A stretch of DNA of 64,000 nucleotides from Auriscalpium vulgare (Eukaryota > Basidiomycota > Agaricomycetes > Russulales > Auriscalpiaceae), in the NCBI GenBank assembly GCA_019915015.1, contig JAHBBC010000001.1:1922001-1986000 (forward strand), given 5' to 3'. Under the pieces are notes generated by a model. That model worked only from the letters and a program-made list of their open reading frames with translations. It was not told where the DNA came from and did not search any database. A program made the position numbers and the translations under genes. Positions 1 to 11,000 of this stretch are shown piece by piece. Position 1 is the stretch's first letter, and the number at the start of each line of letters is the position of its first letter.

Positions 1-1154
1 TGTTGCGTCAATTCATCGTTTCCTTTGTTGCAGCCGAAGACTCAAGGAAAGCACGACGAACAAATGGCTAACAATCGCAATAACTGTCATGTACTTAGTA
101 GCGACCGCACATGCCGTTGGGAGTGCCTGGCCATTCAATTCGGCTAGTGATGACTTGGCGCGGTCCATGGCGATTGACTCACTTTTGACATCCATAGCCA
201 CTCTCAATGTGCGTCGGGACCAGCCAATATGGCATCAATGCTAACGTCTGTTCGCAGTTCGTCCTTGGGGATGGGATAGTGGTATGGCGTGCGTATGTGA
301 TCTGGGATCGCAACAGGCACATCCTCAGCGTCCCTTTTCTACTCCTCCTCATAACGCTGGGCGCATCGGTCTGGCAAATCATGTACACGATCTTCCGAGT
401 GCGAGTGCAGGCGAACGTCGATCATGCGTACCAAATTGGCCTCTTCATGACGTTGCTTACCAACGTCGTGGCGACCGGACTCATCGGGTACCGCGCTTGG
501 TATGTCAGAATCTTTCCCTTCACCCATGATGTACGACTGAGTTCCCTAGGCAACACTACCGGTCCTCCTCTGTGGTACAAATCAGGATTGGACGGGATCG
601 TGCGCTAACAGTCCTCCTGCTCCTTGTCGAGTCGGGGGCATTATATTGTGCTGTTTGGGTATGTCTTTGGAATTCTTCCACGCTGAATACTAAATGACCC
701 ATTCGACGTCGTAGATTGCGACGATAGCACTGTGTGTCAGGCCTGCCTCGAACGTGCCTGTCATGGGCATAGGTGCTCAGCTTTCTGCAGCGGCACTTCC
801 GCAGATTGGGGCAAGTCACAATGCGTCTCGATTTGCGTTTTCTAATTAACTGCCGGTCCACAGGGTATGTACCCAACCGTCGTCATCGTACTTTGCAAGC
901 TTCAGGCGTCCTATTCAAACACCATCATGGATATGCGAGACGACGGCCTCCCGCTCCCAGTACTCGCGCCCGATGCCAGTGTCGCATTATCTTCAAGCTC
1001 AAACAACCGCGATCTCGTGCGAGTGCAATTCGCCACACTGCCAGGGGATGTAGGACCGGGGTTCATCGCAAGAAACAGCTCGGACACGTCGCTCGGTTTT
1101 GTACTAATCTCGCCGGCGACAGACATCCGGGCGGACAAGCAGCGAATCGTGTAG
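1..1154 (+). CDS. Seven-helix integral membrane protein of the Agaricomycete 'GDGIVVWRA' type (5' truncated)
   Basis: The 5' end lies outside the window. Spliced exons give hydrophobic helices in the order usual for a lineage-expanded Agaricomycete membrane family: a helix ending VATAHAVGSAWPF, then VLGDGIVVWRAYVIW (exon from 258), a long helical stretch, LLLVESGALYCAVW (exon 550-658) and MYPTVVIVLCKLQ (from about 865), followed by a polar C-terminal tail of about 80 residues ending in a stop at 1152-1154. Introns are visible at 209-257, 501-549 and 659-713, and a fourth starts with a GC donor (gcaagt, about 809). The family is known only as hypothetical multi-pass proteins; no catalytic motif is visible. 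It probably sits in the plasma or an internal membrane. Family assignment is from motif resemblance; function is unknown. Confidence 0.72.
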
Positions 1155-1214
1155 AGATGGCGTCACGTATGCCTCATCCTTCGTACTTCTTCTGCTGTGT
1201 ATCAACTCGATTAC

Positions 1215-1542
1215 TTATCCGCCATAATAATGTAGACTATCCCGCGTCGTAAGCGTTGTTTCCATATTCTCATCTCCCCCTTCCACGTTCCCCTCCTCCA
1301 TATTATCCAACAGCTTTTTCAGAATCTCCCTCACTTCACGCAGGCCGTCCAGCACTTTCACGCGGTCCTTCTCGACAAGGCGCGCCTCGTACGCCTGCGC
1401 TCCGTCGAAGCGCGCCAGCGCCTCGCGGATACGCGCAACGGCGTCCGGCGTCGATGCCGAGCACGGGCAGTGCTGCGAGAGGAGAAAAAGGCGCACGGCG
1501 CGGAACGTGATGTGCGCGGGCTTGCGCGGCGCGTCGAGCATC
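1215..1542 (-). CDS. Hypothetical protein, 3' exon, 5' end unresolved
   Basis: A minus-strand reading frame stays open from about 1590 to a stop at 1215 and contains an in-frame ATG at 1542. The encoded stretch has a Cys-rich turn (SQHCPCSAS) and then a long amphipathic charged helix rich in E/K/L (EKDRVKVLDGLREVREIL), which looks like a coiled coil, and an acidic tail. Codon use is GC-rich like real exons nearby. I do not recognise the family. Upstream exons probably exist, because another frame (MLGKRLQSKLDSLKLATL, from about 1633) also looks protein-like, but I could not fix a splice joining them. Confidence 0.35.
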
Positions 1543-1723
1543 GGCCACGGGAACTGCGAGCGCGTTGGCGCGGGTGACAAGGGTGGCAAGCTTAAGGCTG
1601 TCTAGCTTTGACTGGAGTCGTTTGCCAAGCATTGGTTTATCTGTACTGATGGAATGAGTCTGCTGGAAAGGAATGTGTTGCGGGCACCAGGCACCGGGGG
1701 AAGGTAATTTTGGATCGAGGAGG

Positions 1724-2040
1724 AGGTATTGTGCCCCATGGCACCCTAGCGCTCTTGCACTTATACTCGCGAGCGTGCCGGTTTGCTCGGAGAAGGGCAG
1801 CCCACGTTGATAGCAATCATCGCAGCACTGTTGTACCGCTGAACCGCTCACTAGAATTGTACAACAACCTGCATACGCATTGGCCGGAGGCGAGTATTGT
1901 GCCACACTGTTTTATTTATATTCGCGAACGCGCCATTGTGTTCAGAACAACGGCACACATGTTAATCATCGCCATCGTAGCACTCTTGTACCGCTCGAAC
2001 CGCTCACTAGAACAACCTGCGTACGCCTTGGCCGTATCCC
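1724..2040. repeat. Diverged tandem duplication, two units of about 150-165 bp
   Basis: Unit 1 (about 1724-1890) and unit 2 (about 1891-2040) share the same ordered blocks: 'attgtgcc', a 'tat(a)ttcgcga(a)cg' block, 'aatcatcgc(c)atcg', 'agcactNttgtaccgct', 'gaaccgctcactagaa' and 'caacctgc(a/g)tacgc(a)ttggccg'. Point changes and small indels separate them, so the duplication is old. No open frame spans both units. Confidence 0.8.
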
Positions 2041-2508
2041 AATTGCCGGGGTTGCGAAGTCCCCTGACAACGCCAAGATCTGAACGATCTAAGCGCGCAT
2101 GATCTGATGCGCGCTGCCGTGTTGTCAGGATCACTTGCACGTGTTAGAGCCCGCTGCGCACGGGCCAAGCACTCCACACCCTCCTTGTGTACACGAAGAC
2201 GACTTGTATTTCCGTTCCTCCTACAGCTACCCGACTTATAAAGATGTAACTACAGACTAGTATCGTGCGCGCCGATCGAAACACATTACACTCGAAGTAT
2301 GTGATAAAAAATTGCGGGCGAGATTCAAATAAATAGCGGTGTGGGGGAGGGCGAGGGCGAGATGATGTGGGATAGCCACGACAGCATGGTGCATGCAGGG
2401 CGCGGTGATGGATGGGACATATATGCGTGATCGGCTGCGCGTGCGCGGATACGTGGTGGGATGGCGCGGTGGACGTATGGGGCGGTGGCGGAGGAGCTGT
2501 CTGGCGGC
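2041..2508. other. Gene-free stretch, nothing recognised
   Basis: This stretch lies downstream of the tandem duplication and of the 3' end of the Cys-rich gene. It is likely the 3' UTR of that gene plus spacer. No conserved frame, tRNA or repeat was seen. Confidence 0.4.
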
Positions 2509-3089
2509 CTAGCGCCTGCCGACGCGCTGCTGGGCCTTGACGGTGCCGTTGCTGGCGTACCAGTAGTGGCAGTCGCCGCAGTACTCCTCCGTGTACGCGG
2601 TGACGGTCTCCAGGCGGTCCGGGCCGATGAACTGCAGCGCGCGACGTCATGGCATGGACGCGGATGGGGTAAGCGACGCGGGCCGGGGGTGATGGCGGGC
2701 GATGGAGCGTACGGCATGTGTGAGCGCGTGGGGGGACGGGGCGGAGCGCGCGACGGACCTTCTCGCAGTAGCACGGCTCGCAGCGCTGTGGGTGTGCGCT
2801 TGACCACGAGCACTGGCGGCTGTTGCAATCAATCTTGCGGACCTCTTTGGTCTGAGCGGAAAAGGCAGGGTGAAGGACCGCGGTGAGCGCGCGCGCTGAA
2901 ATGGAGGACAGGAATGGAACTTACTATGACATAGTGCTGAGGACGGGAGGCGGGGAGGTGAGTTCCGGAGCGCTGGCAGGGCTGGGAGGGTGGACTTACG
3001 CCGCATCCGCACTTGGTGCCTTCGCTGGGTGGGCGTGAGCGGGGGCGGGACAGCGGGGACGAAGGGACGCACGTCTCGAGGTTGCACAT
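2509..3089 (-). CDS. Small cysteine-rich protein, about 105 aa, four exons including a 12-nt microexon
   Basis: Exons 3000-3089, 2925-2936 (12 nt, between cctcag and gtaagt), 2759-2851 and 2509-2631 join in phase 0 throughout and end in TAG. The product begins MCNLETC and carries 11 cysteines, mostly as C-x-C and C-x2-C pairs: KCGCG, NSRQC, RCEPCYCEK and YCGDCHYWY. The C-terminal part (LETVTAYTEEYCGDCHYWY) looks compact and conserved. No signal peptide is visible, so it is probably intracellular; the paired cysteines suggest zinc or copper binding or a disulfide-rich fold. I do not recognise a named family. The last intron (127 nt, donor gtccgt) is the weakest junction. Without the microexon the frame still closes, so inclusion of its four residues (HYVI) is inferred from the strong splice sites. 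Confidence 0.6.
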
Positions 3090-3599
3090 GGTGGGCAAGG
3101 GGCTAGGAGGTGGTGGGTGGTGCAGGGCAGGAAGGAGCGGGGCGGTGGATGGGGCGATCAAAGGAGAGGCGTAGGGATTATAAGGGAAGTAAGCATAAGG
3201 ATGGTGGAGGACGGGACAAAGGGTCTGGCGGGGCAACCGCCACGGACACGGAGGCGTCACCGGATCCGGGGAAAAAGGAACGATCGGATAGCGACGATAC
3301 TGATCAGAGTTGCAGTGCCGACGGAACTTGTGAAGTTCTTGCCTTTGCAGATATTCGACGAAGGGAAGACGAGGAGCACCAGTTGGCATTGCAGCCGCCC
3401 CGTCCTTATGCCCCCGCGAGCCCGGCCCAGCGCTGGCCCCGCGCCACAGAAAAAAAGGTCGCCGGCCGCCAAGCCATCCATCCGGCGTCCGCGCCGGCCC
3501 CCCGCAGCGCGCCACGGACTCTCAACTTGGTCTGCCGGCGGCCGGCCGGCGGGGGAGTGCGTGGCCGGGGTGGCCGGGGCACGCCCGACGACGACGTCC
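3090..3599. other. Divergent spacer between the Cys-rich gene (-) and TLG2 (+)
   Basis: About 510 bp upstream of both start codons, so it should hold both promoters. It is GC- and G-rich on the + strand. The long open frames here are in GC-rich sequence without conserved motifs, and I take them as chance. Confidence 0.4.
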
Positions 3600-5100
3600 A
3601 TGTCCTCGACACCGCAGCCGTCGACCTCCGCACTCAGCCCGACGACCCGCTCGCGCACGCTGCTCTTCATCTCCTACCGCGACTCCAGCGCCCGCACCGC
3701 CCGCCCGCCCCGCAGCCACACCCAGTACGGCGACGCCTTCCACGCCAGCGACGAGCGCGAGGGCCTCATCCACGCCGACACGCCCCACATCTCCCTGGAT
3801 GTAGCAGAGCTGCCCCCCAAGTGGTGCGTGCCCGGTGTCTGTCTTATCCGCAGGCCATCGCCGAGCTTCCCCCCGCACATGAACGAACAGGGTCGACCAT
3901 GCCGAGCAGGTCGAGCACATCCTCGCCTCCGTCACCGCCAAAAGTACGCGCCCCTAGCTCCGCCCGCACCCTGCGCCCCGCGCCGCCGCCGCCCTGACGC
4001 GTTTGTTCCATTCCTCGCAGTCGCCGCGCTCGACAGGCTGCACGCGAAACACGTCCTGCCCGGCTTCGCGGACCGGAGCGCAGAGGAACGCGAGATCGAG
4101 TCCGCGACGACCGACATCACCAAAGTGCCTCCGCTATCCTGTCTCACCACGCCCCGCTGACCACCGCCCCGTGCCCCCCGCAGGACTTCCGCCACTGCCA
4201 GGCCCTCATCCAGCGCGTCGCCGCCGCCCCGCACGCCTTCCCCCCTGCCGCTGCCCCCGCGCGTGACCCCCATGCCCTCGCCGCGAAGAACGTCCAGCGC
4301 GGCCTCGCCGCCAAGGTGCAGGAGCTCTCCGCCACCTTCCGCAAGAAGCAGCGTGTCTACATGGAGAGTGAGCAATCTGATCCACGCGCGGGCCATCCTG
4401 CCATCGCCGCGCTCCCCCCGGCCCCCCCGCGTGTGCTGACGTCCGTGCCGTGCAGAGCTGCAGGGTCACGCGATCAAGAACCAGGACCTGCTCGTCGCGT
4501 CCGGCGTCACCTCCCTCAAGGGCCCCGAGGCGCTCTCCGCCCTCGACGAGGACGTCGAAGCTGCCGTAAGTCCCTCCCCACCCGAAGCCCGCTTCTCTTC
4601 ACCGACACGTGCACGCAGTCGCGCAGCAGTCAGCTGGCATCGCAGCAGCTCCTCGAGCCCGACCTCCGCTCGCGCGACCGCGAGCTCACCGAGATCGCAA
4701 AGTCCATCGGCACGCTCGCCGAGCTGTTCAAGGACCTGTCCGCGCTCGTCATCGACCAGGGCACGCTGCTCGACAGCGTCGAGTACAACATCGAGCAGAC
4801 CGCCGCGAACGCGCAGGAGGCCGTCCAGGAGCTCGACCTCGCGACGCGGTACGTTTCGCTCTTCTCCCGCTCGCTGTTGGGAGCCCTGACCACACCCAAC
4901 GCGCCCACAGATACCAAAAGAACACCGGCCGGCGGAAATGCATATTCCTGCTAATCCTGATCATCTTCGGCCTCGTCGTCGTGCTCATATTCAAACCCCG
5001 GCGGCATGCCGCGCCTGCGACGCCCACGCCCACGCCCACGCCCACATCCACTGCGCCCGAGATCCACCTGCGCTGGCGCGCGCGCTGGACGCCGCCGTAG
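3600..5100 (+). CDS. TLG2: t-SNARE syntaxin, Tlg2/syntaxin-16 family
   Basis: Seven exons (3600-3823, 3891-3943, 4021-4124, 4184-4367, 4456-4565, 4619-4848, 4911-5100) join with consistent phases. The start is the first ATG after the promoter (MSSTPQPS). The N-terminal TRSRTLLFISYRDS is a hallmark of the Tlg2/syntaxin-16 group. An Habc-type helical region follows, then the SNARE motif (RDRELTEIAKSIGTLAELF ... DQGTLLDSVEYNIEQ, with the central layer Gln in the DQGTLLD context), then a basic linker (TGRRK) and a C-terminal anchor (IFLLILIIFGLVVVLIF). A lumenal tail of (PT)n repeats, encoded by an ACGCCC repeat, follows the anchor. Tlg2 mediates fusion of endosome-derived vesicles with the trans-Golgi network together with the SM protein Vps45. 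Confidence 0.93.
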
Positions 5101-5681
5101 CGAGCACCCGTGCCCGTCCTGCTTCGTTTGGTATATCTTATGACTGCCTGGAGATGTCTATGTATCCCTCGCTACTTTACGTGTACTCTATCATGTCCTG
5201 CCCTGCAGCGCGTGCGTGCGTTCTGCGCAGAATGCGCACTGTTTCCGTGTTCTGTGTGGAATGCGTCGGAGCGGAATCGAGCACGGGTGACCGGGTTTGC
5301 TGGACGCGAAGGGCGCAGGCGTGTGCCGCCGGGAGGCCCCACGTTGGCGCGAAACGCGACGGGAGATGGGCGTTTGGTTGGGTCTTCGAGAAGGTGCGGG
5401 GTATACCTCGGCGCGGAGGGATCATGAGGCGACGCGTGCTGGGGCCCCGCAGACCGATGCCCGCCCCCAATTGGATAGTCAAGCGTAATAGCCAGCGAGC
5501 GGAAGAGCGGAGGTTCCTTGTCGGACGTCGTGTGGCCGCTCCGGTTGCGCAGCAACACTCACTCCACGCACACCCCACAGACCCCACCGCGTCTTCTCTA
5601 AGCACACAATTTTGATACTGCTGAAACTCTTCACTAGTCACTGCTACATCGATCTCCCGCCTGTGCATCGATAACGGCGCC
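5101..5681. other. Convergent spacer between TLG2 and CCT6
   Basis: About 580 bp between two 3' ends, so it should hold both 3' UTRs and terminators. Overlapping open frames on both strands show no conserved motif. Nothing else recognised. Confidence 0.4.
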
Positions 5682-7835
5682 CTACTGCTCGCCGTCCGGC
5701 TTGAGCGAGCTGCGCCCGGCTCGCAGGATCTCGTCCGTCGACAGCAGGTTGACAGCGATGACCGACCTGGGTAGCGAGCGAGGCACAAGGGCAATCGCGC
5801 GCGGGAGGGGGCGGAGGTCAGCCGGGCGGCCAAAACAACGTGGTGATAACACATCAGCGGACGGACGTACGCTGACTGCAGCATCTGGCGCTTGACGCGG
5901 TAGTTGTCCCAGATGCCCTCGACCGTCGGGTCGAACGGCTCGCCGGACTGCAGATCGATGCCCACCGTGTTGCCGTCCGCCTGCTCGTCCTGCAATCCCG
6001 GCGATCATGAGCACGCGATACGATAAGATCACGCGCGGGCACGGGGCGCAGCACACCACGCACCTGCAGCGCGACGAGCACGTCCTGCACGTCGAAGCCC
6101 CCGTTCGCCGCGAGCGTCTTCGGGATGACGAGCAGCGCGTCCGCGTACGCCTGCACGCCCATCTTCGCGCGGCCCTTCGCGGCCTTCTTCGTCGTGCCGA
6201 CGAGGTGCGCCGCGCACGCGACCTCGAACGCGCCCGCGCCCGGCACGAGCGCGCCGTCCTCGATCGCGTTCTTTACCGCGCGCAGCCCGTCGCGCAGCGC
6301 GTCCTGGATCTGCTGGATCGTGTGCGCGTTCGGGCCCTTGATGAGCAGCGTCACGCTCCGCGGGTCCTTCACCTCGTCCACGAACGTGAACTTGTCCTCC
6401 CCGAGCGTGTGCTCGTACACGAGGCCCGCCCACCCGAGCGCCTCCGGCGTCAGCTCGTCCACGGAGTTTTGAGCGATTCCTCCACAGATCAGCTGCAGGC
6501 TGGGAGACGCGCACTGTGAGCGCGGACTGTATGCGTGGCTGACGACAGGACAGACCGTTCCATGTTTCGCCGTTTCGCGCGGCGAAGGCCCAATATTCCG
6601 TTCTTCGCGAGGATGTCGAGGCTGAGCGGATCGATGCCCTTCTGATTGATCACCACAAAGTTCTTCTTCTTCTCTTTCGAGTCGACCGCCTGATCGCACA
6701 CGAGGTTCTTCAGCTCGACGATCTTGCGCACCCGCTCGTCTGTGTACTTCCGTTCTGCCTCTACGAGCTTTTCGCGCTGTTCAGCCGACGAGTAGAAGAA
6801 CCCAGAGTTGACCTCGCTGAAATCGCCGTGAGTTCGACGAGATGGGAGCAAATGGGAGCACGTACGTCTTCTCGTATTCTAAGCTGACGTTGAGCGTGAG
6901 GATGTAAGCGTTCTCCACGCGCTTGGGCATGTCTGGATGCCGCGCGCCGTGGTCAAGCACCAGCCCCCGCACAAGCTGCGTTTCCGACGCGACGCGGTGC
7001 TGCATCTTCATGATCTCAACCATGTGCAGATCAATGGGCACCCGGTATTGATCTTTCGCATCTGCAAATATTTTTCTTAGTCAAGTCGTGGGTAGTGCGG
7101 CCATGTTGGACGGGCATACCTTTTGGTGGCGGAGGCGGCTTGATTGCGATCACGGCATCTACGACGGACTCTGCTAGCTGATTTGCAAGGGCGGTGGTAA
7201 GTTTTGTCGTGAGGGATGTTTTTGCGACGTTTATGAGTGTCGCGCGGTCCAGAGTTGACGGCTGCTTGAAGGTGTCCAAGAACTGCGCAAAATGCATAAG
7301 ACAGCCGTAAACTTTTTAAGCAAGAAAGACGCACTGCAAGGGCATCCTTCTTCGCAATATCGAACCCTGTCCCAATCACCGTCGGGTGTACGCCCTCCGA
7401 GATGAAACGATCGGCCTGCTTCAGCAACTCGCCCACCAACAGCACCACGGACGTCGTGCCATCGCCAACCTGATCGTCCTGTGCCGTCGCTGTCCGTGCA
7501 ATCATGGCGGCGGTGGGATTTTGGATTTGCATCTCCGAGAGCAGGACTTTGCCGTCCTTTGTCATTTTGAGCTGCCCCGAGCCATCCACGAGCATCTTCA
7601 GCGTTCCTCGCGGCCCTGCAGACACATCTAGCCTTTGGAGGGTTTCCTTAGACTGTATGCTCACCCAAATTGCCCTTGACTACGTTCGCAAGGCCCATCG
7701 CACCCGTAATGTTGACCTGCGAGCGTAATATGAAGTTGGGCAACGGGCTGCGATCCGGAGTAAGCATACCTGGAGAGCAGCTGCACGGCGCACGCTCTCT
7801 GCCTTCGGGTTGATCAGCTCGATGCTCGACGCCAT
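5682..7835 (-). CDS. CCT6: T-complex protein 1 subunit zeta (chaperonin CCT6)
   Basis: Nine exons (7770-7835, 7665-7716, 7335-7615, 7120-7282, 6866-7061, 6556-6816, 6064-6499, 5871-5989, 5682-5766) give 552 residues with every phase matching, close to the usual length of about 545. The start is [13 protein letters not shown]. The group II chaperonin ATP-site motif [10 protein letters not shown] is present, as are the early [18 protein letters not shown] segment, the zeta-typical [17 protein letters not shown] and [20 protein letters not shown], and the C-terminal [20 protein letters not shown]6 is one of eight subunits of the cytosolic TRiC ring that folds actin, tubulin and WD40 proteins. 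A short spacer (about 218 bp) separates its start from the 3' end of the next minus-strand gene. Confidence 0.97.
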
Positions 7836-8053
7836 GGTTGTTGGTCAAGGAGATCGTAAAAGAAGGCAAGTCGTTAGAGAGCCTCGTCGCGGAGCCGCAG
7901 ACGCGGCCTTCAGCATATTTTGTCACGGGCGTTCGTGACGCGGTGTGACCGACGCGTCTTCAAGCATCAAGAGTGTGCAAAGTACGTGAACACTGTACAC
8001 AAAAAGGGTGCAATCAATTGTGCTTTCTCCAAAATACCCAAGAATATAATGCT

Positions 8054-11000
8054 CTAGCCAAAATTCATAAATCTCGAAAGCAACCCTCCCTTTTTCTTCT
8101 GCGCGCCTGCCCTCCTATTCTCCGGTATGTGCGACTCCCCATCCGAGTCTGAACCCGACGAGTCCGACGAGCTTTCCATGTCCTGCACTTTGGAAAGTCC
8201 CGACTTCCTTCTCTCAGAAGGAGTGTCAACTTCAAAGATAGCTTGCGACGACAGCGTCTGTGAGGGCGAGAATATATCGTGCTGGCTCGCGATGTCCGTG
8301 AGTCGCCGGTATGGCAGCGCAGGAGGGCGACGCGCGGGTATCGAAGGCTTTTTCGGCGACGGCTCCTCCTCGTCGTCCCTGTCGTCGGCGGCGAGCTGCG
8401 ATTCAATGGGGTACTGGCTGGAGCCTGGGAGGAAGAGAGGAAGCAGCTGGCTTTCCTCGCGAGGCTCAGCGTCAGACTGCTTCTCTGCTTTCCGCGCCAA
8501 GCTCACCGCAGGCGAGACTTCCACGTCTGACGAGGGCGGCAGATCTGTCGGAACTTTGACCGGCGCAGGCTTGGTGGCGTGGGACAGCGGCGGACTGCTG
8601 GACCCAAGTTCGTCGAAGGCGGAACCCTCCGATGGCTGGGTAGGTTCGGGTTCGGGCAGGACGGTCCATTTCATAACGGAGCCAGGGGAGCGAGGCGCGT
8701 GTTCTGAAGCAGGCGTAGCTGGAGCGACATCTGCAGGCACGGACGAAGTCTTCGAGGTCGACCCTCTACTCAACCTCGGCTTTGTGGTCCCCTTCTTACC
8801 CGTCCCAGCGCGGGCAGCACGACGCGCCTCAGCCTTCTCCTCTTTCTCAGCCTCCTTCGCAGCCGCTCGGCGCGCCTTTTCCTCTGCAGACAGTGGTGGT
8901 CGTCCGCGGCGCTTCGGTACCTGTGCTGGAGCTGGTTCAGGAACCTGAATCGACGGCGTGGGCGACGCAAGCCTAGTCGAGCGGCGTTTGCCCAGGGCGG
9001 TCTCAGTCTCGGCAGAGGCGTCCTCAGTCTCGGCAAAGACGTCGAGGTCTAGCTGAGTAACTTGAAGCGTCAGTCGGGGTGTAGATGTGGGGCTTCGAGG
9101 CGGCTGCGATGTGGAGCTCCTAGGCTTGCCGCTCTTGTCCTTCATGCGCTGGACGAGGCTGGGCTTTGACGGTGAAAGATCGATCGGGTCATCTTTGAGC
9201 TCCCGTGACTGACGCTTTGGCGGAGCTTCGACGTCTTCGAATGACTCGATCTCATCGTCCTCCTCAGTATCAGATCCGCCTGCATCGACTGTCCGCTCAA
9301 CGTCGGCGTCTCCCTTCCGAGTGGCGGTGACCTTCCCGGCCCTTGAAGGAGGCTCAGGGGTGTCGCGCACGAGCACGCGGTCATTGGTGAGAGGAGGAGA
9401 ATTCGAAGGCTCGGTATTGATTGCGGTAGCATCGGATGATGCAGAGGAAGGTCTTGGCTTCTGCACGCTGGTCTCGCTGCGCTCTTGCGTTGTGAATGAC
9501 GCAGTCTCCGCAGTGACTACAGGAGACACGACGCCGGAGGAAGAAGGACCTCGAACCTCAACAGCTGGCAGCTTGACAGTAGAGCGTGGCTATAGAGGCA
9601 TCGTCAAAAATACGCGCAACTCGACTCAATAAATAGTGCTCACTGGCTCGTCGACAGGCACCTCCCCGGAGCCATCCATAAACACCGGTAGAGATCCACC
9701 CTCGTCCTCATCTTCCGATTCACCTTCAATATGCCGTTCCTCTGATGACGACTTCTCCCTGACAGCCTTTTTCGCCCTCCTGCGCGACAGCGGGCGCTCG
9801 TCTTCCTCGTCATCCAAATCGAGTTTCTCATCCTGCTCATCATCGGTGTCCGACTCCGATTCCGTGCTGCTATGCGAGGGAATGTCGTCCAAGATGCTCC
9901 TGCGTGGACCGCGCCGCTCGGGCCCGCCCATGATGGCCGCGAGCTGTTCCCGATAGGAAACCTCATCAAGCACAAGCGGCTCCTTGGGATCATCAACATC
10001 GTCTTCGTCCTCGGAGGAAGACGAAGAAGAGGAACTGTCGTTGCTGCTACCTTCGTCTTGCGTCTCCATGCTCACCTCTGTGATCGTAAGACCCTCTGGA
10101 ATTGTCGGTCTCGTGACGGACACCGGAGTTGCAGCCCTTTCGGCAATGGCGTCACGACTCTTGTCGACGGGCGAAGATGATCGCCTTGCTCCACTCGCGC
10201 TCGCAAGACCTGACTTCTTCGCCTCCGTCTTCTGCGAGCGGGCCTTGTCCGCCAGGGCGCGCAGCTCAGCGACGACTTGCGGCTCAGCAAGGTCGGGATC
10301 GTCCTCAAACTCTGCGATGCAGGTTTCGATCGACTCAACCCCCTCTAAAACGACCGGGCACTCGGCAAGAGGGTGACGAAGCGAGGAGAAGCATGCAGGA
10401 CAAGGATCAACTGAGGGCGGAGGCTTGAGTACCGCTGTTGATGGAGGTTTGGGTGATGAGAATACAGGCTCAGTGGAATGAATGGTCACTTGATCTCGTT
10501 CCGAAGGGCTCGACGAAACGGACCTAAGGGCAACCACCTGCGTCTCGACCGAAGCTTCAGACTGCTCAGAGCTACGACTCTTCTCGCTCGCGGGCGTTGC
10601 GCTCCTCTCCGCTACAGACAAAGGAGTAGCAGCGTTTGATGACAACAAATTATCCCATACCAGTTTGGCTGGTGCACGCAACGACATTTGTAAGTATATT
10701 ACAATAGCTCAGCAAGTCACGCGAAGCTCACCAGACTGTGAGGTACTCGCCGACGTACGCCCTGCACTCCAATGAGTATCAAAGAAAACCAAAATGATAT
10801 GATAGAGGCGTACCCGTAGATTGTTCTTCAAGTGCTTTGAGCGAATCTGCCTTTCCCAGTACTTTGTGCCGAATCTTCGCTAAAGCAAATGAGTTCGTGA
10901 GCTGAGAGGTGTTTGTATCAGGACTTGCCCGACGCTGAATCCTTGGTGGTCTTCAATGCTGCCTTCTTGGCTGCAGGCGGCGACAGGGTGTCTGCAGGCT

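Noticed and set aside
1336..1905. 189-codon minus-strand frame
   Set aside because: Overlaps the more protein-like frame 1215-1542 and runs through the tandem duplication; Ala/Arg-rich late part.
6007..6519. 170-codon open frame antisense to CCT6
   Set aside because: Arg-rich shadow of the GC-rich CCT6 exon at 6064-6499, whose sense frame is clearly conserved.
8127..8948. 273-codon open frame antisense to the 1370-aa protein
   Set aside because: Mirror of a Ser/Pro/Lys-rich sense exon; low-complexity codons leave the antisense open by chance.
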